A DNA stretch of 64,000 nt from Camelimonas lactis (lineage in GTDB: Bacteria > Pseudomonadota > Alphaproteobacteria > Rhizobiales > Beijerinckiaceae), in assembly GCF_004342915.1 (NCBI RefSeq), contig NZ_SLWL01000009.1, positions 1 through 64,000 of the forward strand, in the 5' to 3' direction. How positions within the stretch are numbered: the stretch's first letter is position 1; the number at the start of each line of letters is the position of its first letter. Made by a program: the position numbers and the translations under genes. Shown here piece after piece: positions 40,480-48,451 of the stretch. The notes beneath the pieces were generated by a model, which searched no databases, was not told where the DNA came from, and was given only the letters and a program-made list of their open reading frames with translations.

Positions 40480-40793
40480 AGCACCGAACCCGCCTCGACG
40501 CTGTTGGTGATGATCGTCATGATCTGCTCATCCGTGGGTTCGGCGTCGACAACCCAACTCTCATACCATTGCGCGTCCGGCGGGCTGAAAACCGTCATCT
40601 CAATCAACCAGACCTGCTGTCCATTCGTTTTGCGCGTGTAGGTCCAGAGGCTCACGGCGCGCTCGGTGAAAGAGAAACCCGCGACGACTGGCTGGTCCGG
40701 CCGCACCAGATGGCATTCGATGCCGCCCTTGTCGCGGGTAATATCCCGCAATTTCGGGCCATCCTCGGCGATATGATACTGCATTACCTGCAT
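40476..40793 (-). CDS. Hypothetical prophage protein
   Basis: 105 residues from ATG 40793. A compact alpha/beta protein, 'YHIAEDGPKLRDITRDKGGIECHLVRPDQPVVAGFSFTERAVSLWTYTRKTNGQQVWLIEMTVF'. No known domain seen. Overlaps both neighbours in the leftward operon. Confidence 0.6.
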   Translation of the reverse strand: MQVMQYHIAEDGPKLRDITRDKGGIECHLVRPDQPVVAGFSFTERAVSLWTYTRKTNGQQVWLIEMTVFSPPDAQWYESWVVDAEPTDEQIMTIITNSVEAGSVL

Positions 40794-40804
40794 TCTTTTT
40801 CCCC

Positions 40805-41464
40805 TCAAACGGTAGGCCTGTGGGCGATCTTGCGGTAGATCGCATCGATCATGGCGATTTGCTTGTCGCTAAGGCGCGTCCTGTAGCCATAGCGCTCGAT
40901 GCGCTCGGCGACGGAATCGGCAAACGACTGTTCCCAGGCGCTCAGCTCGTAGACGCGCTTGCCGCGCCGGGCGGAAATGATCGCCTGGATAGTCTCGACG
41001 TTGTCGCATGCCCGAACAATGCGCGGCTCCACCGCCGCAATGGCATCGCGGCGCTGCCTCTCCAGCGTCTCACCCACACGCGCACTGTCGCCGCGTCCCT
41101 TGCGCTCGTACGCGGTCACTGCGGCCTTGATGGCAGGGAGGCGGGCGCGCAGCTGCTGCCAGTGCTGCGGCGCCACCGGGTAGCAATCGACCCGGTGGCG
41201 CCGCGATGTGACCGCGACGTCAAGCAGGTCCATGTCGGCGTCGCTCGTGTAGACCTTGCGCGGGATCGCGCAAACGAGCTGCGTCACCGTATGGCTGCTC
41301 GGGATAAACAGGTAATAGGCTCCAACGCCGCCGCCGCGCGTCTTGCCGGGCATAATGAGCGCATACCGTGAGGCCGGATCATCGGCGTCGAGGCTGGCCC
41401 ATTCGGACCAATCCTCCCATAGTCCCGCGTCGATCTCGCGCTCGACATCATGCTGTCTGGCCAT
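40805..41464 (-). CDS. Hypothetical prophage protein (leftward operon)
   Basis: 219 residues from ATG 41464 (an in-frame TTG at 41470 is less likely). The N-terminal half has beta-rich blocks ('YYLFIPSSHTVTQLVCAIPRKVYTSDADMDLLDVAVTSRRHRVDCYPV'); the C-terminus 'LSAWEQSFADSVAERIERYGYRTRLSDKQIAMIDAIYRKI' resembles the common 'WE..F..S...L......LS.KQ...L..IY.K' motif of phage accessory proteins. No catalytic motif. Role unknown. Confidence 0.6.
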   Translation of the reverse strand: MARQHDVEREIDAGLWEDWSEWASLDADDPASRYALIMPGKTRGGGVGAYYLFIPSSHTVTQLVCAIPRKVYTSDADMDLLDVAVTSRRHRVDCYPVAPQHWQQLRARLPAIKAAVTAYERKGRGDSARVGETLERQRRDAIAAVEPRIVRACDNVETIQAIISARRGKRVYELSAWEQSFADSVAERIERYGYRTRLSDKQIAMIDAIYRKIAHRPTV

Positions 41465-41510
41465 AGCCAACCCCAGCGGGTTGCGGGGCCGTTGCCGGCC
41501 CCGTCAGTCC

Positions 41511-41981
41511 TCATGCCTTGATGGTGCGGGTGATCAGAGCCTTGGCGCCGACGTCTTCCGTCAGAGCGGCCGCGGCGGCGCGACCGGCCGTCCGGTTGTC
41601 GATCCACCAGGCCGCCGAGGTCTTGGCGCCGGCGGCGTCAATAGCGGCGTAGGCGGCCGCGATACCAGCCTCGGCCTGGGCATTGCCGGCGACTTTGAGA
41701 GCGATGGTTGCGATGGCGGCGCGCTGGGCCCGCAGATCGGCGATGATCTCAGCGCGGATCTTGGTGGCCCAGGCGATCTGCTTTTCCGAGCCCTCCAGGG
41801 CTGGGGCGTCGCCAACCGCCTCAACGGCCTCAGCGACCTTGGCCGCCTTCGCGGCCTTGTTGCAGGCGCCGCAGGTCTTCTGCTCCATCCACGCCAGCTT
41901 GCGGGTGCGATCCTTTTCCGGGCCGACCAGATCAACCGTCTCGGCGTGTCCGCAAGAGAATTTCGCAGTGTACTTGGCCAT
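41511..41981 (-). CDS. Zinc-ribbon phage protein
   Basis: 156 residues from ATG 41981 (GGAGAG upstream). Residues 5-40, 'KFSCGHAETVDLVGPEKDRTRKLAWMEQKTCGACNK', form a CxH...CxxC zinc ribbon; an Ala-rich helical C-terminal part carries 'ALEGSEKQIAWATKIRAEIIADL', seen in a recurrent phage family. First gene of the leftward accessory operon, preceded by an operator-like palindrome. Confidence 0.65.
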   Translation of the reverse strand: MAKYTAKFSCGHAETVDLVGPEKDRTRKLAWMEQKTCGACNKAAKAAKVAEAVEAVGDAPALEGSEKQIAWATKIRAEIIADLRAQRAAIATIALKVAGNAQAEAGIAAAYAAIDAAGAKTSAAWWIDNRTAGRAAAAALTEDVGAKALITRTIKA

Positions 41982-42029
41982 TTGTGCTCTCCATCGCTAG
42001 GCACCATTGCCCTGTCGATAAACACAGAC

Positions 42030-42046
42030 TAGGGCAATTTGCCCTA
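42030..42046. promoter_or_regulatory. Operator-like palindrome upstream of the zinc-ribbon gene
   Basis: Perfect TAGGGCAA-T-TTGCCCTA (8/1/8), with a further half site TTGCCCT at 42008-42014 and ATTGC just beyond. It lies 49 bp upstream of the 41981 start, where a repressor would act. Confidence 0.6.
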
Positions 42047-42227
42047 ATTGCAACCGGAAAGACCGTGGCGGCGGATTATTTTTCATCGCCCCGCCGCAGC
42101 CTCCCGGGCAGACAATCCCCGCAATGAACAACGTTAACCGTTCGTTAAATTGGTTCTTGTTTTGTTCCAAATCAGCCGCAACAATCCACCTTGTAACCGT
42201 TACCTAAGGGCTGAGAGGGAGATTGCC

Positions 42228-42515
42228 ATGGTGACCACCCATGAAACGGTCAAGCATCTGACTTACTACGTCGTCCAGACGTACAGAGCCGTAAAGGGAG
42301 CCCGAGGGAAAATCTCGGCTGACGAACCAATGCCCGCACGTGATGAGGCGCATGCGATGCGACTTGTCGAACGATACCGCGACAGCCGGGCCGGTGTCGT
42401 GGCTTTCCGGCGCACCGGAGACCCAGCGACAGGAGAGTGGGATGACGCTGTCATCCTGGCCCGTTACGGGGTGCTGCCAGCCGAGGTCGATGATATGCGT
42501 GTGGCGGCAGCATAG
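42228..42515 (+). CDS. Conserved hypothetical protein (YYVVQTYRxxKGARGKISADEP family)
   Basis: 95 residues from ATG 42228 (GAGAGGGAG upstream). 'YYVVQTYRAVKGARGKISADEPMPARDEAHAMRLVERYRDSRAGVVAFRRTGDPATGEWDDAVILARYGVLP' matches a small family frequent in Rhizobiales genomes and phages. Function unknown. It is transcribed against the surrounding leftward genes and ends at a bidirectional terminator. Confidence 0.7.
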   Translation: MVTTHETVKHLTYYVVQTYRAVKGARGKISADEPMPARDEAHAMRLVERYRDSRAGVVAFRRTGDPATGEWDDAVILARYGVLPAEVDDMRVAAA

Positions 42516-42538
42516 TAATGGCCTGCCGGAGGCTTATG

Positions 42539-42564
42539 GGCGCGTCTCAAGACGCGCCTTTTTT
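42539..42564 (+). terminator. Rho-independent terminator
   Basis: GGCGCGTCT (42539-42547) / AGACGCGCC (42550-42558) with a 2-nt loop and TTTTTT. It ends the 42228 gene and overlaps the end of the convergent gene. Confidence 0.85.
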
Positions 42565-42960
42565 GATTTTTGCTGCAGCCGATCTGCAGGTGGCGAGATA
42601 GCCGTTGTAATCTCGTAACGAGCCATCGGCTGCCGCCGCGCCGCGCTGGCCTCCCCTTCGCACGTCATCTGCGAAATTGGACAAGGACTGGGCCGCCAGG
42701 CCGCAATTAATGCGGGCCACGGTCCATGGACCATCGGCCTGCGGCCACGCGCGCACCTCAGCTACCAGGCGCGTTAGCGCATGGCTGGCGCGCTGCAACG
42801 TATCAGCGTTCCCGTATTTGATGCCCTGCATGACCTCGCGGTGGTTTTGACCGAGCGACCGAAGCCAGTCGTCGGTTGAAACGCGATACTCCCAAGCAGC
42901 GGCGGCTGTGACGAAACCGGCGACGGCAATCGTCGCGGCAAGCCCCTCAAGCAACCTCAT
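42547..42960 (-). CDS. Small exported or membrane prophage protein
   Basis: 137 residues from ATG 42960, overlapping the repressor stop by 4 nt. An N-terminal signal/anchor, 'LLEGLAATIAVAGFVTAAAAW', then a helical mature part with two cysteines. No domain recognised. Co-transcribed with the repressor, it would be expressed in the lysogen; a superinfection-exclusion or lysogenic-conversion role is conceivable but unproven. Confidence 0.6.
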   Translation of the reverse strand: MRLLEGLAATIAVAGFVTAAAAWEYRVSTDDWLRSLGQNHREVMQGIKYGNADTLQRASHALTRLVAEVRAWPQADGPWTVARINCGLAAQSLSNFADDVRRGGQRGAAAADGSLRDYNGYLATCRSAAAKIKKGAS

Positions 42961-43628
42961 ATCTCTCCCCCAGCCCAAACCACGCGGCCGGCGATCTTGA
43001 GCGCCTCTGCATCGGGCGCCGCGAGCGTTTCCGGCGCGTACAACTCGTTGTCGCTGATAAGAGTAAGCGCTCCTTGCCAGCCGATGGCAATGCGTTTGAT
43101 GCGGACGCTATTGCCGTCCACCAGCACATATATGCCGTCCCGCCTGGCGTGCCCCGATCGCGTGTCCACGAGGCAGATGGAGCCGTCCTTGATAGTCGGC
43201 TCCATGCTGTCGCCCCTAGCGTCGACGAAGCGCGCATACCTTTCCGGCACGCCAATTCGATCGAGCCACACGCGCGGGAAAGGCAGCAAGTCAAGCTCAT
43301 AGGGGTGGCTGTTCTCGGCGCCCGGCCCGGCCGATGCGACGACGTCCAGCAGGGGCACGCGCGCGATCTTCGAATCGATTGCAACGGATGCGTCCACATC
43401 GGACCCGTGATGGACGGAAACGTCCGAGACAAGCGCGTCCATCGGCAAACTCAACGCGCGCGCGATCAGCGCGGCAGTGCCCAAAGTCGGCTCTGCGACG
43501 CCGGCCTTATACCGGTCGAGCATGCGACGGCTAATTCCGATATCCCTTGATAATGCAGACAAATTTGGGTGCGCCGCCAAAAGGTCAGGCAGTCGGTTTG
43601 AGACCTTGTCGTCATTGTCCGCTGCCAT
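42957..43628 (-). CDS. Prophage repressor, HTH + S24 peptidase (CI/LexA type)
   Basis: 223 residues from ATG 43628; the frame continues upstream without a good start. HTH at about residues 10-50 ('LPDLLAAHPNLSALSRDIGISRRMLDRYKAGVAEPTLGTAALIARAL'); the cleavage-type Ala-Gly 'VVASAGPGAE' near residue 100; S24 domain with the catalytic Ser in 'VDARGDSMEPTIKDGSICLVD' and Lys in 'VRIKRIAIGW'. It keeps the prophage silent and should be inactivated by RecA-stimulated self-cleavage. Unlike Mu's own c repressor, this is a LexA-type repressor, so induction by DNA damage is likely. Confidence 0.88.
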   Translation of the reverse strand: MAADNDDKVSNRLPDLLAAHPNLSALSRDIGISRRMLDRYKAGVAEPTLGTAALIARALSLPMDALVSDVSVHHGSDVDASVAIDSKIARVPLLDVVASAGPGAENSHPYELDLLPFPRVWLDRIGVPERYARFVDARGDSMEPTIKDGSICLVDTRSGHARRDGIYVLVDGNSVRIKRIAIGWQGALTLISDNELYAPETLAAPDAEALKIAGRVVWAGGEI

Positions 43629-43637
43629 CAGCGCCTC

Positions 43638-43682
43638 ATGCGTCCTATTCGCTTGACCGAATAAGACGCATACGTCTATATT
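43638..43682. promoter_or_regulatory. Prophage operator and early promoter
   Basis: Inverted repeat ATGCGTCCTATTCG (43638-43651) / CGAATAAGACGCAT (43658-43671), 14-bp arms with one mismatch, 6-nt centre. The rightward promoter, -35 TTGACC (43653-43658), 18-bp spacer, -10 TATATT (43677-43682), overlaps it. The gap separates the divergent repressor and ner genes. Confidence 0.75.
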
Positions 43683-43750
43683 CAGCACAAGTGCCCAAAC
43701 ATAAGCATGGTTAACACGACAGCCCTGCTTGTGACGAGACGGAGGTGTCC

Positions 43751-44002
43751 ATGGCGCGAAACTGGACCAGGCATCAGATCCTGTGCGCGCTGCGCGAACA
43801 GGGCCTGAGCGCAGCCAAAGTAGCCGAGCGAGCAAAAATTAAACGTTCCACCCTCTATGGGGGGATGGATCGGCCGTACCCAAAGGTCAATTCGCTGATA
43901 GCGGATGCAATAGGCGTGAAAAAACAGGCGATTTGGCCCCAGTTTTACGGGCCGAACGGCGAACGTCTTGGACTTATCACAGCACGCCCGGCGGTCAAAT
44001 AA
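43751..44002 (+). CDS. Ner-like early regulator
   Basis: 83 residues from ATG 43751 (GGAGG 5 nt upstream). 'WTRHQILCALREQGLSAAKVAERAKIKRSTLYGGMDRPYPKVNSLIADAIGVKKQAIWPQFY' is the Ner/Nlp HTH domain (Mu Ner, SfsB). It shuts down early and repressor transcription after induction. First gene of the rightward early operon. Confidence 0.9.
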   Translation: MARNWTRHQILCALREQGLSAAKVAERAKIKRSTLYGGMDRPYPKVNSLIADAIGVKKQAIWPQFYGPNGERLGLITARPAVK

Positions 44003-44004
44003 TC

Positions 44005-44838
44005 ATGCAATCAAATGAATACAGCATTGCGCTCGACGATATCATCGTGGCCGAACGTTTGCGCGTGGTCTCGGAGCCGCACGTAGCGATGATCATGGCG
44101 TCGCTGTCCGAGGTCGGGCAGATCAATGCCATCGCCGTGGCGCGCAATTCGCCAGGCGAAGGCGTCATCCTCGTCGATGGCGAACACCGCCTTGAGGCCG
44201 CCCGTCGTCTCGGCTGGGATACCGTACGCGTCTATGAGCGTGATCTGACGCCAGCAGAGCGCGAAAAGAACGAAATCCACGCCAATATCATCCAGAATGA
44301 ACTGAACCCTCTCGACCGCGCCATATTCTTGGGTCGTTTGGGCGAGATTTTTGAGCGCGAGAACCCCGGCGCGCGCAACGGTGGCGACAGAAAGTCACGG
44401 AAATACATCGAGAAAAATCAGTTTGCCAACTTGGCAAACTGGTCGGAGTTTTCGAAGGAGGCCTCCCGGCGGACCGGTGTATCTGCGCGGACCATATACC
44501 GGGCGCGCGACCTCGCAGCCAAGCTCTCCCGCGACGCCATCGACATTATCCGGGGCACGCCTCTGGCCGACAACCAGAGCCAGCTGCAGGCGCTTGCTGA
44601 TCTCCCTGCTCAAGAACAGCTCACCGTTGCCCGCGCCGTCGCTGAGGGCAAAGCCCCGAACGTGGCGAAAGCCCGCGTCGTTGCCGGTCTCGTCCCGGCC
44701 GGCGGAGCCGTGCGCGAGGAAGACGGGCCACTGGTCAAGCTGGAGGCGCAGATCATGCGCCTGTCGCTCCAGCAACTGCGCGCCCTCCGCGAACTTGTCG
44801 ACCGCCGCATCGTGGCGAAGGAAGGCGGCGCGGAATGA
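44005..44838 (+). CDS. ParB-like protein of the Mu-like prophage
   Basis: 277 residues from ATG 44005. ParB/Srx domain at residues 5-100 ('IIVAERLRVVSEPHVAMIMASLSEVGQINAIAVARN', 'GEHRLEAARRLGWDTVRVYERDL'), then 'GDRKSRKYIEK', the palindrome-encoded 'QFANLANW' and an HTH 'FSKEASRRTGVSARTIYRARDLAAKL'. Such proteins sit between ner and A in alphaproteobacterial Mu-like phages; Mu itself lacks one. It overlaps the transposase start by 4 nt. Role uncertain: partition-like, regulation or replication. Confidence 0.85.
   Translation: MQSNEYSIALDDIIVAERLRVVSEPHVAMIMASLSEVGQINAIAVARNSPGEGVILVDGEHRLEAARRLGWDTVRVYERDLTPAEREKNEIHANIIQNELNPLDRAIFLGRLGEIFERENPGARNGGDRKSRKYIEKNQFANLANWSEFSKEASRRTGVSARTIYRARDLAAKLSRDAIDIIRGTPLADNQSQLQALADLPAQEQLTVARAVAEGKAPNVAKARVVAGLVPAGGAVREEDGPLVKLEAQIMRLSLQQLRALRELVDRRIVAKEGGAE
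44419..44441. repeat. 23-bp odd palindrome inside the prophage ParB-like gene
   Basis: Perfect arms CAGTTTGCCAA (44419-44429) and TTGGCAAACTG (44431-44441), centre C 44430. It encodes Q-F-A-N-L-A-N-W just ahead of the HTH. Confidence 0.95.
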
Positions 44839-47021
44839 AAGTCTGGCTCACATCCTCCGAAATCGCAGAGCTTGCCCTGTCTGGCCTGCCGACGACGCGA
44901 CAGAACATCATTCTGCTCGCCGAGCGCGAGGATTGGGCCCGCTTTGGCGCGCTTTGCCGCAAGCGTGAAGGTCGCGGCGGCGGTGTGGAATATCACATCG
45001 CCCTGTTGCCGGTCGCCGCGCGGTGGGATTACCTCGGCCGCCATGGGCAAACTGCGCAGCAACCAGAGACGGCTGCGCCCGCGCCGCTTGATGCGCCCGG
45101 CGGTCGCGCTGGCATCGAACTGGACGCGCGCATCGCACTGCTCGATGCCCTCGCAATGTTCCGGCGCCAGTCGGGCGTTAGCCTGACAGTCGGCATTAGC
45201 TACTTCGCGGACCTGTATACACAAGGCCGCGTTGACGTTGCCGATTGGGTGCGCCAGGCCGTGCCGCGCCTGTCCGCCCGCACGCTGTTCCGCTGGCACT
45301 CCGCCGGCCGTAACGGTGAGATTGACCGCCTGGCGGTGGATCGCGGCGGGACCCGACGCGGTCGGGGTATTCTCGACGCGGGTGACAGCGGTCGGGTCAA
45401 GGCGTTCATCCTGGCCCTCGTGGTGCAAAACCCGCTCTACACGACGCGCCAGATCCACGAGACGATCCAAAGCAAATATCCGAACGGGATCGAGGTAGAC
45501 GGCGCCCTGCGGCCTGTCCCCAGCCAGCGTCTCGTTGAGATGACGCTCAAGCGCTGGAAGAGCGAGCACAACACCGAACTGCTGGCGCTCACCAACCCCG
45601 ATGCTTTTGTCTCGCGCACCCGCGTCGCTGGCTCCTACGCTCACCTCGTGCAGGGGCTCAACGAGCTCTGGCAGATCGACGCATCGCCGGTGGACGCACT
45701 TTGTCTCGACGGTCGCCACTCGGTCTACATCTGCATCGACGTGTGGTCGCGGCGGATGGTGCTGCTGGTGTCGCGGACGCCGCGTTCCGACGCCGTGCAG
45801 ATGCTGCTGCGCAAGGCAATTCTGCTGTGGGGGCGCCCGAAGGCCGTCAAAACCGACAACGGCTCGGATTTTGTCGCCAAGGCGACGCGGCGGCTGCTGG
45901 CCGGCGTCAGCATCGAGACCATCACGTCCACGGCGTTTTCGCCATGGCAAAAGGGCGTGGTCGAACGGGCCGTAAGGACCTTTCAAACTGACTGCGGACG
46001 CATGCTGCCGGGCTTTATTGGCCACAGCGTTTCCGACCGCAAGGTCATCGAAACCCGCAAAGCGTTCGCCGCGCGCCTCGGCGTCGACGACAATAAGGCG
46101 TTTGCGGTCGAGATGACGGCGCCGGAACTGGCCGCGCACGCGGATCGGTGGGCCGGCGACATTTATGCTCATCAGCGCCATAGCGCACTCGGCATGAGCC
46201 CGTTCGCCAAAGCCGCCTCGTGGTCCGGTCAGATCGAACGGGTCGACCCTGAGGCGCTCAACGTCCTGCTGATGCCGGCGCCAGACAGCAACGGCTATCG
46301 TACCGTTGGCAAGCAAGGGGTGCGTATCGCCGGCCACCACTACATGGCGCCGGGCCTGTTGGTCGGCCAGCGCGTGTTCGTGCGTATGGATCCGGAGGAC
46401 GCTGGGCGCGCGTGGTGCTTTGCCGAGGAAGACAGCGCCACGTTTATCGCGGAGGCGCGTTGTCCGGAACTATTGGGCGAGGACCCAGCTGCGCTGCGCG
46501 CCGCTGTCGCCGCTGCGCAAAAGCAGCTGGTGGAGGAGCGCACCGCAGAGATCAAGGCGGCGCGGCGCAAGATTACCTCGCGCACCGTGCTGGAGAGCCG
46601 CATGGAGCTGGCGGCGCGCCGTAACGCCAACCTCGTGCAGTTTCCCAAGCGCTCCGAAGCGGTCACCACGCCGGCACTGGACGCCGGACTTGAGGTCGCA
46701 GCGCGGCGCCGGGGCGATGCGCCCAAAGCTGCGCCGGTCACAGACGAGGTCGCAGCAATTCTCGCGCAGCTTGAGCATGAGCATCAGGCGGAAGCACCGC
46801 CAGCGCCCAAACCAACGCGGGCCAGCAAAGTTGTGAAGCTGCGCGACACGGAAACCGAGGTCCAGCGGTATCGCCGCTTCTTGGACATCCACAAACGACT
46901 GGAAGCAGAGGAGCCAATCACGCCGGCGGAAGCGGCGTTTTATGGAGGGTACGTCCAGAGCGCCGAGAAAAAAGCTCTGGACGACATGGTTGAGGTCTTT
47001 GGCGATGAAGCATTGGGCTAA
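44835..47021 (+). CDS. Mu-type transposase A
   Basis: 728 residues. The N-terminal Mu DNA-binding domain (residues 3-65, 'WLTSSEIAELALSGLPTTRQNIILLAEREDW') is followed by linker HTHs, then the RNase H-like core with the DDE triad D282 ('WQIDASPVD'), D341 ('KTDNGSDF') and E377 ('WQKGVVERAVRT'), the Mu C-terminal beta-barrel at about 470-560 ('HHYMAPGLLVGQRVFVRMDPED') and a basic tail. It cuts and joins phage ends to target DNA. The size and spacing resemble Mu A (663 aa). Co-operates with MuB, encoded next. Confidence 0.95.
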   Translation: MKVWLTSSEIAELALSGLPTTRQNIILLAEREDWARFGALCRKREGRGGGVEYHIALLPVAARWDYLGRHGQTAQQPETAAPAPLDAPGGRAGIELDARIALLDALAMFRRQSGVSLTVGISYFADLYTQGRVDVADWVRQAVPRLSARTLFRWHSAGRNGEIDRLAVDRGGTRRGRGILDAGDSGRVKAFILALVVQNPLYTTRQIHETIQSKYPNGIEVDGALRPVPSQRLVEMTLKRWKSEHNTELLALTNPDAFVSRTRVAGSYAHLVQGLNELWQIDASPVDALCLDGRHSVYICIDVWSRRMVLLVSRTPRSDAVQMLLRKAILLWGRPKAVKTDNGSDFVAKATRRLLAGVSIETITSTAFSPWQKGVVERAVRTFQTDCGRMLPGFIGHSVSDRKVIETRKAFAARLGVDDNKAFAVEMTAPELAAHADRWAGDIYAHQRHSALGMSPFAKAASWSGQIERVDPEALNVLLMPAPDSNGYRTVGKQGVRIAGHHYMAPGLLVGQRVFVRMDPEDAGRAWCFAEEDSATFIAEARCPELLGEDPAALRAAVAAAQKQLVEERTAEIKAARRKITSRTVLESRMELAARRNANLVQFPKRSEAVTTPALDAGLEVAARRRGDAPKAAPVTDEVAAILAQLEHEHQAEAPPAPKPTRASKVVKLRDTETEVQRYRRFLDIHKRLEAEEPITPAEAAFYGGYVQSAEKKALDDMVEVFGDEALG

Positions 47022-47030
47022 CGCCAAAGC

Positions 47031-47060
47031 AAAAGGGCCTCGCGCCAACGAGACCCTTTT
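47031..47060 (+). terminator. Hairpin between transposase A and B genes
   Basis: Arms AAAAGGGCCTCG (47031-47042) and CGAGACCCTTTT (47049-47060), one mismatch, 6-nt loop. The T-run lies within the 3' arm, so it may act as an attenuator or partial terminator setting the A:B ratio. Confidence 0.6.
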
Positions 47061-47090
47061 GAAGCAGAAACATAAACAAGTGAGTGAACC

Positions 47091-47864
47091 ATGTCAGAAA
47101 CATTGATGCAGCACAAGGGCCTTGAGGGCGGATTTGGCCGCCCTGGCTCACTCGCGCCGCTGAAAAATGTGGCGGCCATGATGAAGCTGGTTAATCGCCT
47201 GATGGATCGCGGCGCCCATATGCCGGGATTTGGCGTGATGCACGGGTATTCTGGGTACGGCAAAACCTACGCTGCCATCTTCGCGCAGAACAAGACGCGC
47301 GGTCCGCGTGTTGAAGTCGGCGACAGCTGGACCAAGAAAACGTTGGTGCGGGCGATCCTGCGCGAGCTTGGGGTGCGGGAACCGCGCGGCACCGTCGCCG
47401 ACATGACCGAGCAGCTGATTTGCCGCCTCGCAGAGCCTGACCATCCGCCGCTGTTTATCGACGAGGCGGACAAGCTTGTCGACAAGGGCATGATCGAGCT
47501 TGTTCGTGAGATTCAGGAAGGATCGCAGGTTCCGATCATTCTGATCGGCGAAGAAATGCTGCCGCAAAAACTGGAGCGAATTGAGCGGGTCCACAACCGC
47601 GTGCTGGATTGGGCCACAGCCCAGCCATGCGATACCGACGACACCGCCAAGCTGTTCCGCCTGTTTTGCCCTGGGCTGACAGTCAGCGCGGATCTGCTGG
47701 AGCGCATCCGGCGTGTTTCCGAAGGTCGCGCACGACGTATCGTCTCGAACTGCAGCCGCATGGCTGAGTATTCCCGTCTCAGCGGGGTCACTGACCTGAA
47801 CATCGACAATTATGCCGGCGAATTGTTCACCGGGAAGTCCCCTTCGCGAAAGGCGGTGGCGTGA
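47091..47864 (+). CDS. Mu-type transposition ATPase B
   Basis: 257 residues. AAA+ ATPase with Walker A 'GYSGYGKTYA' at about residues 50-58 and Walker B 'PLFIDEADKL' at about 122-131, then 'PIILIGEEMLP' (sensor). MuB coats target DNA, delivers it to the transposome and gives target immunity. It is 69 bp after A and overlaps the next gene (TGATG). Confidence 0.93.
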   Translation: MSETLMQHKGLEGGFGRPGSLAPLKNVAAMMKLVNRLMDRGAHMPGFGVMHGYSGYGKTYAAIFAQNKTRGPRVEVGDSWTKKTLVRAILRELGVREPRGTVADMTEQLICRLAEPDHPPLFIDEADKLVDKGMIELVREIQEGSQVPIILIGEEMLPQKLERIERVHNRVLDWATAQPCDTDDTAKLFRLFCPGLTVSADLLERIRRVSEGRARRIVSNCSRMAEYSRLSGVTDLNIDNYAGELFTGKSPSRKAVA

Positions 47865-48451
47865 TGACCGGAAACAGAGCATACAACGCCGCATTTTACT
47901 GGCGCGTTATGGTGGCGCTGAATGACGAATACGGTCACTTCTCGACGCCTGTACTGGCGGCTGTTTTCGAGGAACGCCATCGCAAGACCCTTGAAAGGTA
48001 CGCGGAAAACTTGCTCGCGGTGGGCGCTATCGAGCTGGTGGCCATCCCCAGAACCGGCGCGAAAGGATCGCGCAATGCCTATCGCATCGTGCATGCTGGC
48101 GAGGCCCCACCTGTCGTCGGGCGCATAGGAGTTGGCCGAAAGCAGCAGGCGCTTTGGACAGCAATGCGAAATCTCCCGGCGTTCTCGCCGCTGGAGTTAT
48201 CGGTGACGGCGTCCACTGACGATATTGCTGTCACCCGTGAACTTGCGTCGTCGTACATCCGCGACCTGCTTCGCGCTGGCTACCTGGCGGAATTGTCTGG
48301 GGCGCGGTCCCCGTCAAATCGCTTGCAGACCGTCTACCGATTGCTCCCGAGACGTAACACCGGCCCGCGCGCTCCGATCGTGCTCCGGCAGGAGCAGGCA
48401 TGTTTCGACGTTAACCTTATGCGAACGGTCAAGAAAGGGGGCGCAGCATGA
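47864..48451 (+). CDS. Winged-helix-like early protein
   Basis: 195 residues from ATG 47864 overlapping the B stop (GTG 47861 is the alternative). Two segments look like winged-helix units: residues 8-70 ('FYWRVMVALNDEYGHFSTPVLAAVFEERHRKTLERYAENLLAVGAIELVAI') and 90-160 ('FSPLELSVTASTDDIAVTRELASSYIRDLLRAGYLAEL'). It commonly follows B in alphaproteobacterial Mu-like phages. Possibly a replication or regulatory protein; not assigned. Confidence 0.65.
   Translation: MTGNRAYNAAFYWRVMVALNDEYGHFSTPVLAAVFEERHRKTLERYAENLLAVGAIELVAIPRTGAKGSRNAYRIVHAGEAPPVVGRIGVGRKQQALWTAMRNLPAFSPLELSVTASTDDIAVTRELASSYIRDLLRAGYLAELSGARSPSNRLQTVYRLLPRRNTGPRAPIVLRQEQACFDVNLMRTVKKGGAA

Noticed and set aside
44610-46340. 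576-codon minus-strand frame over the transposase gene
   Set aside because: Antisense shadow of a gene with an intact DDE triad.
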